Positions 1-8,057 of a stretch of DNA of 19,521 bases are shown here, piece by piece. Under the pieces are notes generated by a model, which searched no databases, was not told the DNA's origin, and saw only the letters and a program-made list of their open reading frames with translations. Position 1 is the first letter of the stretch. Each line of letters starts with the position of its first letter. The translations under genes were made by a program, and so were the position numbers. The stretch is from CAYXVU01 sp964468725 (GTDB lineage Bacteria > Acidobacteriota > Blastocatellia > UBA7656), in NCBI GenBank assembly GCA_964468725.1, contig CAYXVU010000106.1, positions 1 to 19,521 of the forward strand. Reading direction: 5' to 3'.

Positions 1-97
1 CGCAACCGCGACGATATTTGAAAATAGCGAGATTTGAGTCATAGTTTGAAATGGTGGACTGAGCCTTTGGATTCTAAGAGCTTCTAACGAAATGAAA

Positions 98-349
98 TCA
101 GAGCGACCGCCAACAGATCAACGAGCAAGCCAGCGACATCAAGGCTTCGTGTATCTCTGGCCGCCGCTCATATCTGATCCGCAAGCGACGAAACTGATGC
201 AGCCACGAGATAGTTCGCTCAACTACCCATCGAAATACTCCCAGCCCGCTACCGTGCTCGGTGTTGCGTTTAGCCAACATCGGCTCAATCCCTTTCTGGC
301 GCACCTCCTTACGGTGCGGCTCCGAATCATAGGCGCGGTTTCCTTGCAC
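98..349 (-). pseudogene. IS5-family transposase, C-terminal remnant
   Basis: This 83-codon fragment matches the C-terminal end of IS5/IS427-type DDE transposases, the enzymes that cut and paste an insertion sequence. Visible are the GNRAYDSE block (usually GDRAYDSD) and the segment WVVERTISWLHQFRRLRIR, whose Glu in VERT is the last residue of the DDE catalytic triad. It ends with the usual family tail and a TGA at 98-100. The N-terminal two thirds, including the first catalytic Asp, are missing: immediately upstream (above about 350) the sequence becomes the terminase remnant on the other strand. The GTG at 349 is only the first possible start left in the fragment, so this is a truncated, non-functional copy. 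The family call is from motif recognition; the exact IS and its terminal inverted repeat could not be fixed. Confidence 0.85.
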
Positions 350-351
350 GC

Positions 352-1316
352 GCTGCGGGCGCCTTCTCGAAGCCGCCCAAGCGGTCTGCGACCCGGAAGG
401 CGAGTAGCACCAGCTTTGCTCGCTTCGTTGCGCTCACCGCCGGTATTGAGCTTGACGCTTGGCAGCTTGATCTCTGCGCGCGGCTTGAATCGCTCACGCG
501 CACGAAAGGGCGGCGGTTACTGATTCACGCGCCGCCGCAGTTTGGCAAGTGGATCATCGTTTCGCAGCGCTTTCCGGCGTGGCTACTCGCGCAGCAACCC
601 TCGCACCGCATCAAGCTTGCGTGTTACAACATCACGCACGCGACTAAGTTCGGGCGCATCATTCGTGACCTGATTAACTCGACCGAATATCAGGGGCTTT
701 TTCCGTCGCCCGATGTCAAGCTTCCGAAACTCACAAGCGCGGGGACATGGGCGCTTGCGGCGCGGCGGGCGCTTAGAGATTCGCAACCGAGCTTCAAAGC
801 GTTAGGACTGGCGACCGGATTTGTCGGCGAGGGCGCCGATACCCTCATCATTGACGACCCCTACGCTTCGCCTGAAGACGCCTATAGCGAGACGATCAAT
901 TCAAAGGTGCATTCCTTTTGGTCTGACACCGCAAAGCCGCGCCTTGCTGAACACACCAACGTAGTGGTGATGTTTCACCGCTATCAGGAATATGGCCTTG
1001 CCGGTTGGCTCATGGAGCAAGAGCCAACCGAATGGGAACTCGTTCGTTATGCGGCGGTCGCCGATGGCCAGTATCGTCACCCGGTAACCGAACGGCTCTA
1101 CGATGATCCGCTCGGTCGCAAAGAGGGCGAAAGCTCTCCCCGCGCTTCACCGACAAATGGCTTGATAGCCAGCGGCAAAATTCCTTCGTCTGGCGCGATC
1201 AGTTTCAGGGCAGTCCGACAGCAAAGGGCGGGCTTGATTTCGCGTATAGTCGCAAACGTCACTGCTATCATCTGACAATTGAGCGAAATCGAACTAGGCG
1301 TCCAAGCTTCCTTTAA
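352..1316 (+). pseudogene. Phage terminase large subunit remnant (frameshifted)
   Basis: Read in one frame from about 409 to 1131, this stretch translates to a terminase large-subunit ATPase, the motor that packages phage DNA. It has RRLLIHAPPQFGKW (Walker A region, about 514-552), FPAWLLAQQP, a Walker B LIIDDP at 844-861, the YSETINSKVHSFWSDT segment, a HRYQEYGLAGWLM segment and DPLGRKEGE. Between 1131 and 1134 the natural continuation (LSPRFTDKWLD, then FVWRDQFQGSP) jumps to the third frame, consistent with loss of one base; that frame then stops at 1314-1316. The residue after the P-loop Lys is Trp (TGG, 550-552) instead of Ser/Thr. The 5' end is fused to the IS remnant with no credible start, and the C-terminal nuclease domain is absent. 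This is a decayed prophage gene. The 5' boundary is uncertain by some tens of bases. Confidence 0.85.
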
Positions 1317-1348
1317 CCGAACTTTCGCGAAACGCCGGAACCTTTCGC

Positions 1349-2656
1349 TCAACTCTTTTCTGCACTGCCTCGCTGAAAGCGCGCGACCAACTGCGCAATC
1401 TCGTCGAAGGCTTCGACGGGAAAACAGACACGGTCAATTTGATAGCCGCGCATCCCGCGTACCACCTCCGACACTTCGCTGATCTCTCGAATGGTGCCCG
1501 ACGCGTCCTCATCTTCGATATAGATCAACTTTTTCGGATCCACCCCGACCGGCGAATAGTAGCCGTAATAGGGCACATCCGCCGCGCAGTCCATGGTCAG
1601 GTAGTAGTCAGGGTTCAGTTTTCGAGCTGCGACGATGGCGCGCGCTTGCGTCCAAAAGTCATCAGCTCGCTCGCCGAGCGTCCCGACATCAATCGCCTTG
1701 AAGAGCTTGCGATCCGTAAATCGCCTCGCCAAATCGCTGAGGATGGCGTCCGGCTCGCGCGTCCATTGCTTCAGATAAAACGTGACATCCGTATCATCCA
1801 ACTGTAAATACTCGCGGGCGCTGATGGCTTCGCCTCTCAGCAACTTTTCAAAGACCGAATCGCGCAAACGAAAACCCAGACAGTCAGCTTCGAGTAATTC
1901 TTTGGCGCGCTTGAGCGTCAAAACTAAAACCGCTTCCGCCGAACGCAGGGTGCGATGAAAATAGACTTGTCGAAACATGTAATATCGCGCCTGCAAATAC
2001 TCTTCGACGGCGTACAGCCCTTTGGCCTCGACATAGACGCGATCCCGGTCGGCGTCAATCTTGAGCGCGTGCAACACCCACTCCAAATCATAGATGCCGT
2101 ACTTCGCGCCGGTCATCAAACTATCGCGCAGCAGATAATCCATGCGGTCACAATCGAGTTGCGAAGAGACCAGTTGGGCAACGAAGGCGGGCGCGTATTC
2201 GTGACGATAGAGGGCTGCCAGTTTCTCCGGCAGCCGCGCATCCGCCTGTCTGAGCACCTGATTGACTTCGGTGGTTTCGTCCAACACGATCTGGCGCGAC
2301 CAATCTTCGTGATGAAAGTGAAAGACCTTTTCGATGACATGCGAAAACGGGCCGTGACCGAGATCGTGCAGTAAAGCCCCTACACGCCCGACCCGCCGCG
2401 CTTCATCACCGATTGCCTGAGGTTTGCCGAGCAGATCGAGCGCCCGCGTCATCAAATGCATGACGCCAATGGAGTGAGTGAAGCGACTATGCTCCGCACC
2501 TTGATAGGTGAATAATGCCAGCCCCAACTGTTTGATGCGGCGCAGGCGTTGAAACTCGGCGGCATCAATCAACTCGACGATCAAACGATCTTCGGCGACC
2601 GTTTCATCGAGCGAGATGATGTTATGCAGGGGGTCTCGATAATTTCTATGCGCCAC
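1349..2656 (-). CDS. HD-domain phosphohydrolase (COG1078, dNTPase-like)
   Basis: A 435-residue protein of the COG1078 HD phosphohydrolase family, relatives of bacterial dGTPases and SAMHD1; characterised members hydrolyse deoxynucleoside triphosphates in the cytoplasm. The family signature begins at the N-terminus (YRDPLHNI), followed by EFQRLRRIKQLG (res. 35-46), HSRFTHSIGVMHL (56-68), the metal-binding LLHDLGHGPFSH (95-106, H97-D98) and QLDCDRMDYLLRDS (166-179). The length is typical. I chose the GTG at 2656: it directly precedes the conserved start and has a GAGAGG ribosome site 5 bases upstream. The longer reading from 2752 would overlap the asparaginase gene by 86 bp and adds no family sequence. 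The start lies 10 bp after the asparaginase stop, so the two are probably co-transcribed. Its stop is about 30 bp from the terminase remnant, and the gene itself looks intact. Substrate specificity cannot be read from sequence. Confidence 0.93.
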   Translation of the reverse strand: MAHRNYRDPLHNIISLDETVAEDRLIVELIDAAEFQRLRRIKQLGLALFTYQGAEHSRFTHSIGVMHLMTRALDLLGKPQAIGDEARRVGRVGALLHDLGHGPFSHVIEKVFHFHHEDWSRQIVLDETTEVNQVLRQADARLPEKLAALYRHEYAPAFVAQLVSSQLDCDRMDYLLRDSLMTGAKYGIYDLEWVLHALKIDADRDRVYVEAKGLYAVEEYLQARYYMFRQVYFHRTLRSAEAVLVLTLKRAKELLEADCLGFRLRDSVFEKLLRGEAISAREYLQLDDTDVTFYLKQWTREPDAILSDLARRFTDRKLFKAIDVGTLGERADDFWTQARAIVAARKLNPDYYLTMDCAADVPYYGYYSPVGVDPKKLIYIEDEDASGTIREISEVSEVVRGMRGYQIDRVCFPVEAFDEIAQLVARFQRGSAEKS

Positions 2657-2661
2657 GATTG

Positions 2662-2668
2662 CCTCTCT
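2662..2668 (-). promoter_or_regulatory. Ribosome binding site deciding the HD gene start
   Basis: The minus strand reads AGAGAGG here, overlapping the asparaginase stop codon and 5 nt before the GTG at 2656. It supports the short GTG start over upstream in-frame starts, and suggests translation of the HD gene follows closely on that of the asparaginase. Confidence 0.6.
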
Positions 2669-3644
2669 ACCCTTCAAACCATCGGCGAATGGCTTCCACA
2701 TCGCGGGTTTGGCCGAGCGCCAGCGCCAGCTTGATGCGCGCTTTCTGGCCATTGAGAAAATCCGCGAAGATCACGCCGAGGTTGCGGAGATGTTTGCCGC
2801 CGCCTTCATAACCATAGCTGTCATAAACGCGCCCACGCAAACATCGAGAGGTCAGCACCACAGGAATCTCTTGCCTTAGGGCGCGCTCGACTCCGCTCAC
2901 ACAATCCGGCGGCACATTGCCTCTGCCCAACCCTTCGATAACCAGCCCGCGCGCCCCGGCGTCAAGACAGGCTTCGATCAACTTGGCATCGAACCCGGCA
3001 GCCGTTTTTAACAGATAGACCTCCTCAACAACTTCCTCGGGGTTGAGCGATCTGCGTATAGCGGGTGCGCGGCGAATGATGACTTCGCCTTTGTCAATGA
3101 CGCCGAGAGCGCCGAAGTCAGGGCTTTGAAACGAATCGAAGGCTTCCGTATGTGTCTTCGTCGCCTCTGCGGCAGCGAGAATCGTTTCATTCATCACCAC
3201 CAGTACCCCGAGCCCGCGTGCAGCTTCGGACGAGACGACGCGCGCCGCCGCGAGGATATTGGAAGGTCCGTCCCATCCCATCTCGGAACTGTTGCGCATG
3301 GCGCCGACGAAAGCCACCGGCTTGTCGCTTGTGCAAGTCAGGTCGAGCAAGTAAGCCGTCTCTTCAAGCGTGTCTGTGCCGTGCGTGATGACGACTCCGG
3401 TAATATCGCTGCGCGCCAAGGTCTGCTGTAGGCTGCGCGAAAGCTCCATCATTCGCCGTAGCGTCATGTGCGGGCCGGGGTAGCGACCGAAATCAATGAC
3501 CTCAGTATCTGCGACTTCGTCAATGCCCATGACGAGGTCGAGAATCTCGCGGCCTGATAGCGCGGGAACGGCTGCTCCGATTTGCCGATCATGCTTCATC
3601 GAAATGGTGCCGCCCGTGAAGTAGATTGCAATCTGCGGTTTCAT
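2667..3644 (-). CDS. ansA: L-asparaginase
   Basis: This 325-residue enzyme hydrolyses L-asparagine to aspartate and ammonia. The N-terminus MKPQIAIYFTGGTIS carries the nucleophilic Thr (T10) in TGGTIS. THGTDTLEET has the second catalytic pair T90-D91. ATKTHTEAFDSFQSPDFG supplies the conserved Lys (K163), matching the Thr-Lys-Asp triad of bacterial asparaginases. The C-terminal half is the usual substrate-closing domain ending in a helical KLALALGQT segment. Length is standard. There is no signal peptide, so it is predicted cytoplasmic (type I-like); distinction from glutaminase-asparaginases is not possible here. ATG 3644 fits the family start; an in-frame TTG at 3665 would add seven atypical residues. 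No clear Shine-Dalgarno precedes it. It is followed after 10 bp by the HD gene. Confidence 0.95.
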   Translation of the reverse strand: MKPQIAIYFTGGTISMKHDRQIGAAVPALSGREILDLVMGIDEVADTEVIDFGRYPGPHMTLRRMMELSRSLQQTLARSDITGVVITHGTDTLEETAYLLDLTCTSDKPVAFVGAMRNSSEMGWDGPSNILAAARVVSSEAARGLGVLVVMNETILAAAEATKTHTEAFDSFQSPDFGALGVIDKGEVIIRRAPAIRRSLNPEEVVEEVYLLKTAAGFDAKLIEACLDAGARGLVIEGLGRGNVPPDCVSGVERALRQEIPVVLTSRCLRGRVYDSYGYEGGGKHLRNLGVIFADFLNGQKARIKLALALGQTRDVEAIRRWFEG

Positions 3645-3962
3645 ACGGCAAGAACAGTACCGCAAGGCGCCGATTTTTTGAAAAGCAAATTAACGAAAGC
3701 GGAACCTGACCATTCAGGGCGACAGGATAGAGTCGGGTGATTCCGATGCGAGCGAGAGGCTTTAGGCTTACCAAAGCCTGACCAAGCCGCAGTCGCTTGT
3801 GAAGAGTTTCGCGGCAATTTGCCTGTTGTCCCTTGCCTGATATTCGACTGACGCGAGAGAAGAGGGTCTGCAATCGCTCTGATTCGACATGATGCAGACG
3901 ATTCGTGGCAAAGACTTCTTCCTTCTACCGCCATCAAAGATGGCCTTGAAGAATCCGGTCGG
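3645..3962. other. Intergenic region, no gene seen
   Basis: This 318-bp gap between the phosphodiesterase and asparaginase genes has short frames on both strands, but none shows a family signature, a ribosome site or plausible composition. It contains one 7-bp hairpin (3757-3779) and one 6-bp hairpin (3930-3944), neither followed by a T-run on the minus strand. I could not identify a convincing promoter for asparaginase, although one is expected here. Confidence 0.5.
3757..3779 (-). other. Small hairpin between phosphodiesterase and asparaginase genes
   Basis: Arms AGGCTTT (3757-3763) and AAAGCCT (3773-3779) are perfect complements with a 9-nt loop. There is no T-tract on the minus strand, so a classic terminator is unlikely. 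It could help end transcription of the phosphodiesterase gene or be chance. Confidence 0.3.
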
Positions 3963-5249
3963 CTATCGCGCAGGGGTGTGCGCCGCCGAACGCATGGACC
4001 AATTTTGCATGGTCAGTTTGCGAAGCCAGCCGGGGCGACTGTCAATCTTGCCATAGGCTTTTAAGCCGAGCAGTTCCGCCATCAACGAATAGACCTGGAT
4101 ATTTTCGAAACGCGGAATGGTTGCTCCTCTTTTCATTCCCGGCCCCATCACCAGAAAAATCCCATGCATCGAAGCAACTGTCGGATTCCATCCATGTGCG
4201 CCGCCGAGGCCGCGCGGCGCGCGGTCTTTGCTGCCGATTTGATACGGCTCTTCCATCACGATTACGATGTCGCCGATGCGCGGATTGCTGCGGTAATGCA
4301 GCGTCGCCGGAATCTCGCGTCGCAGGTAGGCGCGTCCGTGTTGCAATTTTCGATTGATCGCATCGCGCACTGCGCGCGCCTGTTTACTGCCGCCTGTGAT
4401 GTGCAGGTTGGCATTCGTCCCGGCATCAGCGATGCGCACACCTTCCATATCAATGAGTGAATCGAGCGCGATATACTGCTCCGGGCCGGTCTCGGCCATG
4501 CCGTGATCGGAGACGACGATGACATAGACTGGCTCGCGCATGGGCAAGGATTCAATGCCATCGAGCAAGCGGCCAAGCTGATGATCTACAGTCGCAATGG
4601 CAGCTTGCACTTCCGGCGCGCGCGGGCCAAAGTGATGCCCCGCGCTGTCCACATCGCTGAAGTAGAGCGTGATAAAGTGCGGTCGCTTCTCCGGCTCCAT
4701 CTTCAACCAATCAAGCACCGTATCCACACGCACTTCGTTAGGAACATCGCTGTCATACTCTTTCGTATAGGTCGGTCGCACACCGCCAATAGCGGCTTCT
4801 GAGCCCGGCCAGAAAAAAGAGGCCGCCACCATACCTTGCTTTTCGGCAGTCACCCAAATCGGCTCGCCGCCATACCAACTGCCATCCTGAACGGCTGCGC
4901 GGTCTGACATGGCGTAGGTTTGCTGGCGTTGCGGGTCATAAAACCCGTTGCTTACGAGGCCGTGATGATCGGCATACATTCCCGTGACAATCGAGTAATG
5001 GTTGGGAAAAGTCTTCGACGGAAAGACCGGAATCAACCCTTCGGCGCGCACTCCTTGCTGCATCAGGCGATGAAAATTCGGCGCCTCGAACCGTTCGAAA
5101 TAATCGGCGCGAAACCCATCTAACGAGATCAAGATGACATAGGGCTTCGCTTGCTGATCGGCTCGGTTGATGCCGCCCGACGATTGCGCGAAGAGGATGA
5201 CCGGAAAGAGAAGCAGACAGAGGGCGAGGGAGGTCAGTCGGGTTTTCAT
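3963..5249 (-). CDS. Exported nucleotide pyrophosphatase/phosphodiesterase (alkaline phosphatase superfamily)
   Basis: A 428-residue member of the type I phosphodiesterase/nucleotide pyrophosphatase (NPP) branch of the alkaline phosphatase superfamily, which hydrolyses phosphodiester or pyrophosphate bonds of nucleotides or lipids with two zinc ions. Residues 1-21 are a Sec signal peptide (basic start, LCLLLFPVILFAQ), so it acts in the periplasm or outside. The metal and catalytic residues are all present: D44 in SLDGFRADY, the Thr nucleophile T80 in PSKTFPNH, D201 and H205 in DVDSAGHHFGP, D248-H249 in VSDHGM and H352 in GAHGW. Length fits bacterial NPPs. ATG 5249 is preceded by AAGGA at a spacing of 5. 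A 19-bp palindrome lies 33 bp upstream of the start and may be an operator. The natural substrate cannot be told from sequence. Confidence 0.94.
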   Translation of the reverse strand: MKTRLTSLALCLLLFPVILFAQSSGGINRADQQAKPYVILISLDGFRADYFERFEAPNFHRLMQQGVRAEGLIPVFPSKTFPNHYSIVTGMYADHHGLVSNGFYDPQRQQTYAMSDRAAVQDGSWYGGEPIWVTAEKQGMVAASFFWPGSEAAIGGVRPTYTKEYDSDVPNEVRVDTVLDWLKMEPEKRPHFITLYFSDVDSAGHHFGPRAPEVQAAIATVDHQLGRLLDGIESLPMREPVYVIVVSDHGMAETGPEQYIALDSLIDMEGVRIADAGTNANLHITGGSKQARAVRDAINRKLQHGRAYLRREIPATLHYRSNPRIGDIVIVMEEPYQIGSKDRAPRGLGGAHGWNPTVASMHGIFLVMGPGMKRGATIPRFENIQVYSLMAELLGLKAYGKIDSRPGWLRKLTMQNWSMRSAAHTPAR

Positions 5250-5281
5250 GAAAATCCTTTCGAGAAGCTGCTTGATTGCAA

Positions 5282-5300
5282 GGCGTAGTTATACTACGCC
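5282..5300. promoter_or_regulatory. Perfect 8-bp palindrome upstream of the phosphodiesterase gene
   Basis: GGCGTAGT and ACTACGCC are exact inverted repeats separated by TAT, giving a 19-bp symmetric site 33 bp upstream of the start at 5249. This is the size and symmetry of a dimeric repressor operator, and the centre contains a -10-like TATAAC on the minus strand. No -35 was found, and the regulator is unknown. The rest of the 299-bp gap (5250-5548) also holds a weaker inverted repeat, AATGGGT/ACCCATT (5309-5315 and 5325-5331), and no credible gene. Confidence 0.4.
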
Positions 5301-5548
5301 CAATCGGAAATGGGTAGGTCGCAAACCCATTGCTTGCACGCGCAGCTATTCCGCCCTCAAACAGTACCGGAAGCGGATCAATATGGAGGTGGCGGATGCT
5401 CGCAGATGCGTGGGCCTTATCTATGAGCATCCGTCTAGGAGAAGCTCAGCCTTGCCCGATGCTTCGGCGCATCGCGCGATTCGATAGTAAGGGAATGGCC
5501 CAATCCCGCGCGTCAATCATTGGTTTGCGCCATTGGCAACCCGTTTAA

Positions 5549-7480
5549 TTATTCCGGCTGCCATCGGCGGAAACCGAACCCTCGAATGCCGCCGCTTCGA
5601 TTGCTGCCTGCAAGCGGCTGTTCACCAAGCAGCGCCCGCGCAATTGCCAAGCGCGTAAAGATGCGCGCTTCGCTCAGTTGAAACCGCTCGGCGGTAAGTT
5701 GCGCGCGTTCGAAATCGCTTTTAGCCAGCGCCGCCAACTCTTCGGCAAATTCATTGACGACATTCGAGAGTCGGCTGCCGCTCTCATAGGGCAATTCGCC
5801 ATCGCGGAAGATGGTTACCTCAAATCCGCTCAACAGAGCTGCGGCTGACAACAACTCGTTCAATTGCAGGATGCCGGGTTCCAGCACTTCGAACCCGCGC
5901 GCCGGGTCGAACGCGGCGAAGGCCTGCGCAATTTTGAGTTGCCAATCGAACTGCTGATAATTGGTTACCCGTCCGCTCACCATGCGTTGCGCTTCACCGA
6001 GCAATTGGAGCGCCAGCTCTTGATTGCCGGTTTGCAAAGTATTCGCCAACTGTATCAACAGCGTGAGGCGTTCTTCATCGCTTGGCAACCGTAAGAGCGC
6101 GTGGCGAACGCTTTCCAATACGTCGCCTCCGCCTTTGCTCGCCGCTTGCTGAATGTCTGCCATTTGCAAAACGGTGCTGCGCTGGGTCGGGTTGAGGTGG
6201 TCTGTCGCAATCTGGCGCGCGCGTTCGATCTGGCCTTCATCAAGGGCTTTCATCGCCGCTTCCTGATAGATGGCCGCTTGCAGATTGGGCGGCGCTGTCT
6301 GTGCTGCGGCCAGCAAACTGTCAGCCGTGCCTTGTTCGATCAGGGCGCTGAGTTGCCCGAAAGCGAAGCGGCGCTCGGTGCTGACACCCATCTGTGCCAT
6401 CTTTTGCCGTACGGCATTGGCGCGCAGCGGCGCGTATTTTTCGATGTGCGGCAACAGCGATTGCAAGCCCATCAAAAGTCCACGCGCTGTACTTTGCTCC
6501 ATCTGCGCGGCATCTGGCAGCGTTGGCGGTTCAGTCTCCTGGCTGCCGGAGCGATTGCCTCTGCCGCGCAAAACGTCGCGACCGCGCGAGGTCGTAGCCG
6601 CGGGCGGCGCGGCTTTGAGCGCCGCTGTGATGGCGGCATCGAGCAACTCTTTGAACGCCGTTTCCGTCAATGTCTGCACCGCATTGGCGAGCGCAGCTTG
6701 CCCGCCGTTGGTCGCATCCTCAGCCGGTCGAGGTCCGGGTCGCAACAAAGACAGCGTCAAATTCGCAGCGTCCTGTTTGGCAAGCAGATTTTCCGACTGC
6801 AATCGTTTGAGTAATTTTTCGGAGAACTTTGTCGCCGCCGCTTTGTCTTTCAGTTGCAGTTGCGCTAGTACCTGTGCAAGGGCGTTGGGATATTGCCCTT
6901 TGTCTATCCAGGCTTCCGCGCTTTGCAAGGCCAGCAAGGGGTCGTGTCCTGCGATTTGCGCGATCAGTCGTTGCTCAAGGTTAGCTTCCGAATCCTGCCC
7001 CCGCTCGCTCTGCGCGGTCGGTGATAGAGCCGTCTGCTTGGTCGAATGGAGCAGTTGATAGGCGAGCGTCGCATCGTGGCGCGCGGCAGTCAGCACCAAC
7101 TCTTGCCGCAACTGAGCGGGCAGGCGATTGGGGTTGCCGCCGCGACGATTGTTGGTGGTTGTCGGCCTCCCCGTGCCTTCGTTGAGGATTGCGGCGGCAA
7201 AGGTGAAGAGCGCCCGCGCGCTCTCCGGTTTGCGCGCCCACAGCAAATCGGCGGCGATGATCTGAATGCGGATGCGGTTTTCTGGAAGCCGCAACGATCC
7301 CGATTCCGAAACCACCTGCTCAAGCAAGGCGACAGCTTTTTCTTCGAGCGCCGCTTTGTCTTTGTCCGCTTGTTCGGTTGCCGATGGTCGGGCGGTTGCC
7401 TCCTGCGCGAGCCCCGGCAACGGAGTTGCACAGGCAAACCAGAGAATCAGTAAAAGAGTCGTGAAGCATTTCTTTCCCAT
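5549..7480 (-). CDS. Exported helical protein of unknown function (643 aa)
   Basis: I do not recognise a named family. Residues 1-25 form a Sec signal peptide (KKCFTTLLLILWFACATP then PGLAQ), so the protein is exported. The mature part is strongly helical and rich in Ala, Leu, Gln and Glu, with a repeating short-helix texture (for example AADLLWARKPESARALF at about 77-92) that suggests an alpha-solenoid. Two low-complexity linkers, T/N/R/G-rich at about 103-119 and R/G/S-rich at about 291-320, split it into blocks. The C-terminus is Gly/Arg-rich (SGGIRGFGFRRW). Similar exported proteins with an AADLLW segment are, to my recollection, common in Acidobacteriota. No catalytic motif is evident; a scaffold role is a guess. 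ATG 7480 has GAGG about 9 nt upstream. It lies 139 bp downstream of a second exported unknown gene. Confidence 0.85.
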   Translation of the reverse strand: MGKKCFTTLLLILWFACATPLPGLAQEATARPSATEQADKDKAALEEKAVALLEQVVSESGSLRLPENRIRIQIIAADLLWARKPESARALFTFAAAILNEGTGRPTTTNNRRGGNPNRLPAQLRQELVLTAARHDATLAYQLLHSTKQTALSPTAQSERGQDSEANLEQRLIAQIAGHDPLLALQSAEAWIDKGQYPNALAQVLAQLQLKDKAAATKFSEKLLKRLQSENLLAKQDAANLTLSLLRPGPRPAEDATNGGQAALANAVQTLTETAFKELLDAAITAALKAAPPAATTSRGRDVLRGRGNRSGSQETEPPTLPDAAQMEQSTARGLLMGLQSLLPHIEKYAPLRANAVRQKMAQMGVSTERRFAFGQLSALIEQGTADSLLAAAQTAPPNLQAAIYQEAAMKALDEGQIERARQIATDHLNPTQRSTVLQMADIQQAASKGGGDVLESVRHALLRLPSDEERLTLLIQLANTLQTGNQELALQLLGEAQRMVSGRVTNYQQFDWQLKIAQAFAAFDPARGFEVLEPGILQLNELLSAAALLSGFEVTIFRDGELPYESGSRLSNVVNEFAEELAALAKSDFERAQLTAERFQLSEARIFTRLAIARALLGEQPLAGSNRSGGIRGFGFRRWQPE

Positions 7481-7524
7481 TACGCGTTACCTCAATCTGT
7501 CAGGCCTTGGTGGCAGACCGCCAA

Positions 7525-7530
7525 ATTATA
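7525..7530 (-). promoter_or_regulatory. Candidate -10 box (TATAAT) for the 643-aa protein gene
   Basis: The minus strand reads a perfect TATAAT 44 nt upstream of the ATG at 7480, in the 139-bp gap after the preceding gene. No good -35 hexamer lies 16-18 nt upstream, so the assignment is weak. Confidence 0.3.
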
Positions 7531-7619
7531 ACCGTCTCAATCAACTGATGGCGAATCTTGATCCGACGCTGCTGGGGCTATAAAAATTCCATCGTAAACA
7601 GAAGCCCGCGATCCAGTCT

Positions 7620-8057
7620 TCACGGCTTCTTTTCGATCACGAAACAAGCGCTTCTTCCGGCTGTGCAGATCACTTTTTCAGTCGCTTTCTGTTCCTGCGC
7701 AGGCTGCGGTTCGATTGTCCTGACCGGCGAGGCAGTGTTAGCCGGGGTTTTGGTGGAAGGCGCAGGCTTGCGGTTACGCACAGGGGCGTTCTCCTCTTCT
7801 AGCTTCAGTGGCTTGCCTTTGCGGTCGCGTATCTGCCAGCCGATGATCGTTCGATCTTTGAAGATTGCGTAAACCCGCAAGCCGCTTTCCGTCTTTTCGA
7901 CCAGCTTCGGCCCATTGATCTTCGGCGGATTCAATCTCAGAGTGTTGATCTTCTCGGAAAGGTCTATCGGTTTCGCTTCCGATTCACTGGCCGTCTGAGC
8001 CACAGCCAGTGAGCAATATATACCGATGAGGAAGGCAAAGAAGGTTAGTTTGAGCAT
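7620..8057 (-). CDS. Small exported protein of unknown function (145 aa)
   Basis: This is an unrecognised protein with a clear signal peptide (MLKLTFFAFLIGIYCSLAVAQ, cleavage expected near residue 20). The middle (about 28-85) could form one small beta-rich domain, with the segment VYAIFKDRTIIGWQIRDRKG. A Pro/Thr/Ala-rich linker (about 90-125) resembles a flexible extracytoplasmic tether. The C-terminal tail has two Cys in VICTAGRSACFV that could form a disulphide. ATG 8057 follows AGGAG at a spacing of about 9 nt. It sits 120 bp after the racemase gene on the same strand and 139 bp before the 643-aa exported protein. No function can be assigned. Confidence 0.75.
   Translation of the reverse strand: MLKLTFFAFLIGIYCSLAVAQTASESEAKPIDLSEKINTLRLNPPKINGPKLVEKTESGLRVYAIFKDRTIIGWQIRDRKGKPLKLEEENAPVRNRKPAPSTKTPANTASPVRTIEPQPAQEQKATEKVICTAGRSACFVIEKKP

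Noticed and set aside
92..523. Plus-strand 143-codon frame across the IS/terminase junction
   Set aside because: It runs antisense to the transposase remnant and out of frame with the terminase, so it is a chance frame.
2657..2752. Longer start for the HD gene
   Set aside because: It would overlap asparaginase by 86 bp and add a basic, Trp-rich segment not seen in the family.
3589..3937. Two minus-strand frames of 94 and 98 codons upstream of asparaginase
   Set aside because: They overlap each other and the asparaginase start, with no motif and no ribosome site.
5167..5548. Plus-strand frames in the gap between the phosphodiesterase and 643-aa genes
   Set aside because: They start inside the phosphodiesterase gene or lack a ribosome site, and their composition is unlike the real genes.
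6101..7058. Long plus-strand frames (237 and 262 codons) opposite the 643-aa protein gene
   Set aside because: They are Arg/Cys/Ser-rich antisense translations without family motifs or ribosome sites, typical of frames opposite a GC-rich gene.
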